Assembly (NCBI GenBank): GCA_026315105.1
Contig: CM048744.1
Span: 976,333,721-976,397,720, forward strand
DNA from: Locusta migratoria
Lineage: Eukaryota; Arthropoda; Insecta; Orthoptera; Acrididae
Length of the DNA: 64,000 bases
Reading direction: 5' to 3'
The notes beneath the pieces are model-generated. The model had not been told where the DNA came from. It did no database searches and saw nothing but the letters and a program-made list of their open reading frames with translations. A program made the translations under genes and the position numbers. How positions within the stretch are numbered: position 1 is the stretch's first letter; each line of letters opens with the position of its first letter. Of the stretch, positions 50,501 to 61,800 are shown piece after piece.

Positions 50501-53500
50501 TAACACTGTGCCAAGATGTGCTGGCTGTGCACCAAGGCATGTTTAGCCACGAGGTGATCCTCATTATCAACAAACACTGTCTGCCTGTGACCATTCATGT
50601 GAATGGACAGTTTGTTGCTGGTCATTCCCAGATAGAACACTTCACAGTGCAGGCATCACAAATGGCTCTGCCCTTGATTGTGTACACCTTCCAGGTTATG
50701 GGACTGGAGTAAGTGGTGGTGGAAGGGTGCGTAGGGCAGGTTTTACAACGGGGGTGGTTACATGGGTTGAAACCAGAGTGTAGGGAAGGTGGATTGGGAA
50801 TTTAATTGGGATGGACTAGGAGGTTACGAAGGTTATGTGGGCAGCGGAAAGAGATATATATATATATACACAATTTCATTACTTTGCAGTCTGTTATCCA
50901 GCACACATTTCTCACTTTTTGATCCCATACATTATGTCACCTTACTATAAAAACGCACAAAAACACACATACAAGCTTTGCAACCATTGGTAGCTTCTTC
51001 AGGAAAAGAGGAAGGAAGGAGGAGAGAAAGGGAAGGATACGGGTTTTAAGAAAATGGAAAAGGAGTCATTCCAATCCCAGGAGCAGAAGGACTTACCTTA
51101 AGGGGAAAAAAGGAAACGTAAACAAGCGCGCACACACCCACACACATACACACGCAAACACAACAAAGCTTTTTAAAAATGTCTACCTTGTTGTGTTTGC
51201 GTGTGTATGTATGTGTGTGGGTAATTGTGGGCTTGTTTACCTTTCCTTTTTTTCCCCTTAATGTAAGTCCTTGCACTCCTGGGATTGGAATGACTCCTTT
51301 TCCACTTCCTTAAAACCCGTATCCTTCCCTTTCTCCCCTCATTCCTCTTTTCCTGAAGAAGGGACCAACGATTGCGAAAGCTTGAATGCTTGTGTGTGTT
51401 TTTATTTGTGTTTTTTTATGTCTATCGGCGAGCCTGTGTGTTGGGGAAGTCAAACAATCTATATTTTTACACATATTTTTCCCACCAGGAAAATCTCTTA
51501 CTATAATATATGCTGACAGAATTTTATCACTCACCAGTTGTTGTTGATGGCAGAGATCCTTCTTGGTCTTGCTCAAGAAAGTTTGTGAATGGTGGAGCAG
51601 GTCTCTTGCCTGGCATGTGTGGTGGCATTGCAACAGCCACTGGAAATATATTACAAGGAAATTAATTATCATTTCATGAAATTGGCACACATTTCAAGCA
51701 GTAGAAAACTTACTGATTTTGTTGTGGTATGGGGCTGTGTCCATAGTTTCTGTAGCATCTTTTGGGATTTCAGCATGGAATGTGATAGTACTGTTTCGTC
51801 CAGCAGATGGTTTTACCACAACAAGAGATGTAACAGAGGTCACAAATTGATACTGGAATAAACCAGATAAAGATATTTAGCAGTATTATATTTAAAAAAT
51901 CACACATTATCAGCTACATACTTGGTTCATATTAGTTTCAGAATATGACCTATTCCTTTGAATGTCAATGTAGAAACTGGGCCTGTTGTAAAAGAACCAT
52001 TAAGTGCAGCTAGTGACATAACACTACAAAATGACTTTCTTAAAAACAAAGCATGTAACAGATACACATCCAGATCATGAACTTTACTCCCACTCACTAA
52101 CTAATGTTGTTTCTAGCACAGGCAGCAACATTCTGGGATGTAGAAAGAATCAAGCAATCACAAACAATTATATGAATATCCAAATACTACATTAACTACT
52201 ATTTAGTGATAATGTTACTTGGAATCATGTGGCAGTAAATACATGACCATAAGATTATATTATGTTGTCTGTGTGTGTGTCTTTTGTATGTGCCTGTCGC
52301 AGCTTGTCGCCGTGTCTTTGCGGTGAGTTGTGGACTGTCCTTGTTTCTATATTATTACTCATTTAATAATTATTGTTTATTACTGTGAATAAGGAATGAC
52401 TATGGGGTAAAACATCTGAAAGAAAATTGTTCCAGTGATTCATAATATAAATGATTGAAGCAGTTTGCAATTTAAAAAGAAAGGAAGAATTTTCAGACAT
52501 CTCATGCAATTTTGAAGATTTCAGTGTGTTAGTAAATGTTATTCAGTAATTATAGAAAATGATAGTGAAAATCACCAAATTTTATGTAAACTGTGATTAA
52601 TTAAAATTTTAAATACACATGGCATGTTGAGTAATTTGTTACTGAGAACTGAACATACACAAAATATAAGAGCAAGCTTTCTAACACAGACAATCTGTAT
52701 GTGTATTTTGGTAACAGATTCAGCCTACCATAAGCTGGTCACAAGAGACTATATGTGTGCTATAGAGAAACAATACTGTAGTAAATTGTCTTGGCACTGG
52801 TTCGTGTTAAAATTTGGTGGCAATAATAACCACCAATTTATCCTTGGAAAAACTCAATCTCACTGAATCTGTAACAAAAACATTATTTAATGTGACCTGC
52901 AGAACTGTGTAGGGTGTCTATATTTGGCACACAGCTTTTTATAGCCATGAAACATTATGCAGTTTCTGACAGAGCTGATATGAACTGCTGACAGAAAAGA
53001 TGCACCACAGAGTGAGTGGACACTTGAATATCAGTAGGCAGACACGGATGGCTATGTCGCATAGTCTCAAAATTCTCCTATGGTCCCTACAACTGACAGT
53101 GCCCCTCCCCATCCTACATCTTCTCCCTCTCAAATCTTGTATTGTTCCCCTCCATCTTCATTATAATCCCCTTTTTACTCCTCCTACTTTTAATTATACC
53201 TCTCTTCCCTTCCTCCTCTGTGTTGTGTTCCTAAGCTGGATCTCTTTCCACCAATCCACAACCTATGACAATATAGTTCGGTAAATAGTCCTCCAACATT
53301 AATGTAGATGAACTATGAAACACAGTTACCTTAAAAAGTGTCACCTTCCATAACTATGCACCACTGAGCTCTGCAATACAGGTTCTGAAAACTTCCTATT
53401 CCCTTGACTCAAACTTGCTTTGAAAGGAAAGAGATTTGGCGGTGTTTCTGATATCCAACAAAATGTGACAAGGCTTTTGAACACCATCCCAAAGGAGGAC

Positions 53501-55787
53501 TGCACAAAGTTTTCCACACATGTATTGTAGAGCACAGCAGTGCATAGTTATGGAAGGTGACAATTTTGAGGGACATTATGGTAACTGTCGTTCATAGTTC
53601 AACTACATTAATGTTACAGGACTATTCTCCAAAATTTATTGTCATAGTTTGTATTATCTGCACACTCCATCAGGCAGGACTGGTATGTCTGCTCCAGTCC
53701 ATCTCTCATTCTGCATCTTTTTCTTCTGTTTCCCCCTCCCCATCTCTGTCCCTTCACTCCCACATTTACTTAGTCTCAATGAGAGCTTTTTACCTGGAAT
53801 GCAGCACCCAGAAATGACAACCATTAGTAGGCAAATTTTGGCTGTGTTATTTTATGAATATGTGTGTGGATTTTCTGATGAAGACTGTGGCCAATAGTGT
53901 TAGTGATTGTTTTTTCTTCGTGCCTGTCTGCGGCTCGATGCTTTTCACAATGTGTAGTAACCAATCCTCATTATATTGTAATTAATGATCAAAAATTTCA
54001 CCCAATGTATGTTTGAGGATTAAATGGTACTCAGTTTTTCAGATATTCACATTATATACTGGTATTGCAAAATATATATTTTACATTTTAACTGTACAAT
54101 GTGTAATTGAGTAGCATTGTTTACAGATGGAAAGTCACACTTTGACATAAAAATTTTCATATTCTTACATAAAGTAGTTGCAGTTACCTTTAAGGCAATA
54201 TCTAGTGCCATTTCTTTAGGAGAAAACTTTACAGTTTCTTTGTTCATTGTATTCTGCTGTAACTGCATTTGACTAGGTTCATCTTTTTCTTCCAAAATTA
54301 AAGCCTCATCAAGGAGCTGCTTTACGTATAGATAAGCCCATAGTTTTTCCAGAACTCCATAACTGCTCTCACTACTTTTCTGTAAATAATTTAAACCAGG
54401 TCAATCTAGAAAAACTAGTGGATTTTTAAATGCATTGCTCGAAATATCATAACTACATGTTGCACATAAAATTGTGAAAGTACTTACAGCTTGCTTCTTT
54501 TCTTGTATAACTTCACTGGCAAATTGTTGGTAATGTTTCCCAAAGCTCCAAGCAGATACTTCAGGGGAAATATTTGCTATGTGATCATCTTCATTGTCTT
54601 TCCTTATTTTACCAGCAACAACCAACTCACTTCCTTTATAAAATGACTGAAACTTGCTTTGGGTCAGTGCTGTTTCGTCTATCTGTAAAATGAAAATCAA
54701 AGTCAGTTCCACACTTTGGAATTTAATATTTGGGTAGATGCAAGAGTCCTACATATGGATAACAAGTTAATCCTAATGGAGGTGGTGTGATGATGTCTCC
54801 CTTAAAACTGTTAGAAAATTTTGTGTGCATTGGTGTTGTGTATTTTACTCTGATGACTGCTTCCACAGTGTACTGTAGTGTCACATTCGTGTTGCTACAT
54901 ATCAATGGAAAGGATGTGGTTAACCCTGCTGTCAACACATGATCTACTTCTCTTGAACATATCACACAGATTCTTTAGTGAAATGACTAAACAGTTTTGT
55001 TTATGCAATAAGTGTTCTTAAAGTGACTTCACTTTCAAGAAATATTATCAAAGATATTTTATATCAGTTGTGAGATATGGCATAATTTTTGGTGTTGTTG
55101 AAAAAGAAAACCACCTCAGAGTGTTCAAGGTAAAGACATAATCATCAGAGAGAGAGCTATGTTGGGAATAAATAACAGGAAATTACGCAAACTGTTACTC
55201 TTAAGCTTTATGGCAATTCCTTCCATATTTATAAAAGAAATATTCCACTTCGTACTAAAAGAAAAACCATATTTTACAAGGAAGATCTTTTACAGTACAT
55301 ATGTTTGTGAAAGAAGCTACAGGTAGACTACATATTATTTGAAAATATCCTGTATTAGCTTAACAATAATGTATGGTCCACATTCTAGGTCTGCAAGCTA
55401 TAAACGACTGAAGCAAGTGTGGAAAAATATTTTAATGGCAAAATACAACTGTGGAAGAGTTTATAAATGAAGAAGAAAAATAACATATATTAATTGTTTT
55501 TTTTATTAGTTTTTGTTTTACTACAGTAAGGTCTCCCTCTCTCTCTCTCTTTCTGGAAGTGTTCGTTGGAAAAACCTGGCATTGCTCATGTAACAATTTC
55601 AAACATTCCCATTTTGTTTTATATACTTTAACACATTGCAGTCAGGCCACAGAGACTGCTGCAATCCCTCATAAGTCATACACTTTTGTGCCTTTTTTGC
55701 ATGGCTCCTGACCAAAATATAATGAAGGAAAGCAAAACCCTTTAGCTGATAGTTGTATCACTATTCTATATCTCAACATTTATTTAA

Positions 55788-55821
<34 letters not shown>

Positions 55822-58800
55822 AAAGATCTGACATATTGACATAATCATTACATTTTGAAAATTAGAAAATTCAGAGGTAGAAAAAAAAGTTTGTAATTGC
55901 AATGAACTAGAATTTATTATAAAATGAATGTACAAAACTATTTCAATGTCACAATTCTTTTCATTGAGCAAAATTTGACTTTGTGTGATATTGCTTGAAG
56001 CAGTCAGGTAGACATAATCCTGCATTGCATTTCTTCAGGAGATTTATCCACATTTTACAAGTACTAGGTTTTATATTGTTATTTTAAACCAAAACTTTAG
56101 TAGTATTACTTTTGTGAATGTTCCCTGCTGAAAAATTTATGAAGTACTAAACATGTAAAACAACTTGTTTTCTTATTTAAATTTGCACCAAACACTGGAG
56201 TAAGGATAAAATATTTTCTTCCTTTATTTGCTGATAAATATGGTCTCATGTTATTGTAATGCATACAAGATTAATACTGAAGTATGTGATCAAAATGTTT
56301 AACTGTTTACATATAACAATGCTGTTAACTTTGCTAACCTCAGTTACAACAATGAAACTCACCGTTGATCTCACATAGCTGAAAGTCACATTGGACAACA
56401 CAGGTGATGAGACTTCTTGGTAAAATGATTGAAGCTGAAGAGCTGCATCAGCTGCTTCATAAATCTTCCGAGCAAATCCATTATTTTGCAGTGCCAAACG
56501 TTTAAGGAAAATGAAACTGGCAGTGTCCCCAAACGCCAGTGTAAAAATAGTTGCCTGTAAAATAAATAAAATTGAAAGTGTTTCTCTATGTAAATTTCTT
56601 CATTTTGTTCGTTTCATTGGTTATGATTCTATCCAAAGTTTGCAGACTTTACTGTACTTGGTAATTGCTTTCCAGTTGGCCAGTTTCACAGAGTTTCCTC
56701 TACTATTACATATTAAGCTTCTAATCATTTACATATAGATCTGACATTTTATTTTCATGTAATTTTTGTGACAATTCTGTTTCCTTTGCTGCAACAATTG
56801 ATATATAAGTGAATGCTCAGATTAAAATGTACAAATCTCATTATGCACACGTATAAAACATGGTTTACTTGTATCAGATTTTACTCGATAACATACCTTA
56901 GTCTCTGTGTTATGTGCCCTTACTCCAGCAAGAATCTTGGATGGACGGATCTGCCCTATCGTGGCCACGCCATCCGTGAGGAAGAGAATCATTGGTTGGG
57001 GAAGGTCAGTTGCATTTTTGTTCTCTGTGTCATACTGCCTTTTTGATGCTAACTGCAGGGCTTTCCTTAAAGCCTCATAAATATTGGTTCCTGTATCAAA
57101 ATTACTCATAAGTGAACAAGAACAAGTATCAAAAGAAAATATTATGAATGATCTTCAGGCAATAAGAGATCAGGTTAACCCTTAACTGGTGCCATGTGTC
57201 TGTGAGAAGACTGTCAAACTTCTTGGTAGTCATTCCCAATCCCTTCCCATATAGTATTGTTTCACCTTTTGCTCAGGGTACCTTTCAATTGGAGTCTGTT
57301 GAATGTAGCATACTGTTTGCACTATTTGTCATTCAACAAATCCACAGACTGGCAGACTTAGGACATTAATTGTGTGATTATTTTTCATCAGATATGTTTA
57401 ACAACATTTTGTATTTGTTGTGATAATTATGGTGTAATATTTTATGGTTATTACTGGCAGTGCCTCCTGATTAATTTGCATAATATGGGGCCTTTATCAG
57501 AATCATCTCATAATTCAAAACAACCTGAACAGACTTGTTGCTCTAAACAAGTTATGAGAATAAATGAACCCAAATTCAAAATGAATTTGGAAGAAATAAT
57601 AAATGAAACTCTGGACAACAATGATACTAATCCAGATTACAAGACAGAAAGAGATGACAATGCAATATCAAAACAAAGTGGAAGTTAACAACTTCTAACA
57701 TAGGAACAGATGAAAATGAACTAGGCACAAAAAAAGGTCGTTATCATCCTAATTTGTGCTTTTTTGGCAGGCAAAACTGCTTGAAGTGGAGAAATGTACT
57801 ATCACCAATTAATTTTAGAAAAACATGCCATAACATTATATTGTAGTTCATGGTCTGTGTTGTAGGGCTAGTGCTTTGGGTAAGGATGCAGGAACTGAAT
57901 AAGTATGAAAACATTTTAGAAACATTTTAGATGAGATTCTACTGTGTTCAAACAACAAAATAAGTAAAATGAAAGTACTCTCATATGTTCTCTTCATCCT
58001 TAGCAAATCGGACACAAAGTGTTAATACCTCATGAACTAAATGGGAACTCTAGAACATGTTTCTCAGATGCAAGAGAAATAAAAAGTAGGGTACCTCAAG
58101 AATCCACACTAGGCCTATCCTCTTCCTTCTATATATAAATGATGTAGGTCAAAGCATTGAATCACTTATAAATATCTTGTTAGCTGATGACATCAGTATG
58201 CTTCTAACAGGGGAACCCCCACTGAACTACAAACAATTATAAATACAGTTACAAACCATATAAATGACTGGTTTGAAGCAATAGATTAATAATAAATATG
58301 TCTAAAATGATATTTCTAAATTTCAGCTTAAAGGGGCAAGTGCCCAGCTCCTTTGCGACAGTAAATACCAATGAAATTGGATTCTCAATAGAACAAAAAT
58401 TTTATATAAAATAAAGATTTTTGACTTACCTAAAGTACAGGCTCGTCGAAAGAAACACCAAACACACACAAAAACACACAAACATTCGAGCTTTCGCCAC
58501 CAGTGGTGGCCTCTTTGGGAAAAAGAGCGAGGAAGGAGAGGAGAAAGGGAAGGATATGGGTTTTAAGGAAGTGGAAAAGGAGCCATTCCAATCCCAGGAG
58601 TGGAAGGACTTACCTTAGGGGACAAAAAGGAAGGTAAACAAATACACACACACTCACACATATCCACATCCAAACACACCTAGGCAGACATATGTAGAAA
58701 CCAAAGAAGTTGGGCAGAGATACCACTTCAGGCAGAGGCTCTGTCCACAGAACCGAGGCAAAGATGTTAAAGATGGCGGGCGGGAATTAGAATTTAGCGG

Positions 58801-61800
58801 AGGTTGAGACCAGGTGGGCAACGGGAAGAGAGAATGTGTTGAAGGGCAAGTTCCCATCTCCGGAGTTCTGAAAGATTGGTGTTGGTGGGAAGTATCCAGA
58901 TAACCCGGACGGTGTAACACTGTTCCAAGATGTGCTGGCCGTGCACCAAGGCATGTTTAGCCACAGGGTGATCCTCATTACCAACAAACACTGTCTGCCT
59001 GTGACCGTTCATGCGAATGGACAGTTTGTTGCTGGTCATTCCCACATAGAACACTTCACAGTGCAGGCATGTCAGTTGGTAAATCACGTGGGTGCTATCG
59101 CAAGTGGCTCTGCCCTTGATCGTGTACACCTTCCGGGTTATGGGATTGGAGTAAGTGGTGGTGGAAGGGTGCATAGGGCAGGTTTTACAACGGGGGCGGT
59201 TACAAGGGTAGGAGCCAGAGGGTAGGGAAGGTGGTTTGGAGATTTCATATGGATGGACTAGGAAGTTACGGAGGTTAGGTGGGCGGCGGAAAGACACTCT
59301 CGGTGGAGTGGGAAGGATGTCATGAAGGATGGATCTCATTTCGGGGCAGGATTTAAGGAAGTCGTATCCTTGCTGGAGAGCCACATTCAGAGTCCACTCC
59401 AGTCCCGGAAAGTATCCGGTGACAAGAGGGACACTTCTGGGGTTCTTCTGTGGAAGGTTCTGAATTTGGGGGGATGAGGAAGTGGCTCTGGAAATTTGTT
59501 TCTGTACCAGATCAGGAGGATAGCCGCGGGATGTGAAAGCTGTTATTAGGTTATTGGTGTACTGGTTTAGGGATTCGGGACTGGAGCAGACTCGTTTGCT
59601 ACGAAGACCTAAGCTGTAGGGAAGGGAACGTTTGATGTGGAATGGATGGCAGCTGTCATAGTGTAGGTACTGTTGTTTGTTTGTTGGTTGGTTTGATGTG
59701 GACGGATGTGTGAAGTTGGCCATTGGACAGATGGAGGTTGACATCAAGGAAAGTGGCATAGGATTTGGAATAGGACCAGGTGAATTTGATGGGACCAAAG
59801 GAGTTGAGGTTGAAGAGGAAATTCTGGAGTTCTTCTTCACTGTGAGTCCAAATCATAAAGATATCGTCAATGAATCTATACCAAACTTTGGGTTGACAGT
59901 CTTGGGTATCCAGGAAGGCTTCCTCTAAGCGTCCCATAAATAAGTTTGTGTACGAGGGGCCATCCTGGTTCCCATGGCTGTTCCCTTTAGTTGTTGGTAT
60001 GTTTGGCTCTCAAAAGTGAAGAAGTTGTGGGTTAGGATGAAGCTGGCTAGGGTATTAAGGAAAGAGGTTTTAGGTAGGGAATTGGGTGGTCGGCGTGAAA
60101 GGAAATACTCCATCGCAGCAAGGCCCTGGGCATGTGGGATGTTTGTGTACAAGGAAGTGGCATCAATGGTTACAAGGATGGTATCTGGAGGTAACTGGCT
60201 AGGCAAGGATTTCAGGCGATCGAGGAAGTGGTTGGTATCTTTGATGAAGGATGGGAGACTGCACATGATGGGTTGAAGGTGTTGGTGTATGTAGGCAGAG
60301 ATTCGTTCAGTAGGGGCTTGGTAACCGGCCACAATGGGGTGGCCAGGATGATTGGATTTGTGGATCTTGAGGAGTAGGTAGAAGGTGGGGGTGCGGGGTG
60401 TCAGTGGGGTCATGAGGTTAATGGAGTTAGGTGAAAGGTTTTGTAGGGGGCCTAAGGTTTTGAGGATTCCTTGAAGCTCTGCCTGGACATCAGGGATAGG
60501 ATTGTGTTGACAAACTTTGTAGGTAGTATTGTCTGAAAGCTGACGCAGTCCCTCAGCCACATACTCCCGCCGATCAAGTACCACGGTTGTGGATCCCTTG
60601 TCGGCTGGGAGAATGACGATGGAACGGTCAGCTTTCAGATCACGGATGGCTCGGGATTCAGCTGTAGTAATGTTGGGAGTAGGATTAAGGTTTTTTAGGA
60701 AAGACTGAGAGGCAAGGTTGGAAGTAAGGAATTCCTGGAAGGTTTGAAGAGGGTGATTTTGAGGAAGAACGGGTGGGTCTAGCTGTGATGGAGGACGGAA
60801 CTGTTCCAGGCAAGGTTCTATTTGAGTCAAGTCTTGTGGAGTTGGATCATTAGGAGTAGGGTTATTTTTCTTCGTGGCAAAGTGATATCTCCAGCAAAGG
60901 CTACGAGTATAGGATAGAAAATCTTTGACAAGGGCTGTTTGGTTGAATTTGGGAGTAGGGCTAAAGGTGAGGCCTTTGGATAGGACAGAGGTTTCAGTTT
61001 GGGAGAGTGGTTTAGAGGAGAGGTTAACTACTGAATTGGGATGTCGTGGTTCCGGATTGTGTGTAGTAGGATTTAAAGGTTTGGGGGGGAGTGGAGCTGG
61101 AAGTGGGAGACTTCCTTTTTGTCCCCTAATGTAAGTCCTTCCACTCCTGTGATTGGAATGGCTCCTTTTCCACTTCCTTAAGACCCGTATCCTTCCCTTT
61201 CTCCTCTCCTTCCTCGCTCTTTTTCCCGAAGAAGCCACCACTGGTGGTGAAAGCTCGAATGTTTGTGTGTTTTTGTGTGTGTTTGGTGTTTCTTTCGACG
61301 AGCCTGTACTTTAGGTAAGTCAAAAATCTTTATTTTATACCATTTTCCCACCTGGAAAGTCTCCTTCTATAATATTAGAACAAAAATTTTAGGCATTTGA
61401 CTTCAAAATGATTTTAAATGGCAGACACATATAACAAGAACAAACACAACACTGAAGAAAGTTTGCTACAGCCTACATTTATATGCCCACAAAGCAAGTT
61501 TCCATACTGTTTGAACTGCATACTTCGCCATGTTGCACAATATTCTACAGTATGGTATCATATTCTGGGGTAGTGCATCTGCTAGCTCAGTCATATTCAT
61601 GATTAAAAAAAGAGCTATCAGAGCAATCCACTATGCACAACAAGCAGATTTATTCAGGCCCCTCTTTCCAAGTCTCCCACTCCCATGCACTTTTACACTA
61701 GAAACATGTAAATATGATAGGAAAAATTTAGAAGACTGAAACAAAAACCTGAATATACATGAACATGACACCAGACAAAAAGGGAATCTTTATGTCCATT

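Larger units (their letters stand above)
58405..61375 (-). mobile_element. Penelope-like element, near complete, with inverted terminal arms
   Basis: The copy is 2.97 kb, flanked by 16-bp perfect target duplications and inserted in a LINE relic in the 5.7-kb intron of the ITIH-like gene. On the minus strand it carries a PLE reverse transcriptase and a GIY-YIG endonuclease. Its ends are 229-bp inverted arms (58,405-58,633 and 61,111-61,339) about 95% alike by eye. A further 36 bp lie beyond the right arm, at the 5' side of the element. The single visible coding lesion is a frameshift near 59,965, so the insertion is probably fairly recent. No hammerhead ribozyme core, often present in PLE ends, was seen. 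Confidence 0.88.
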
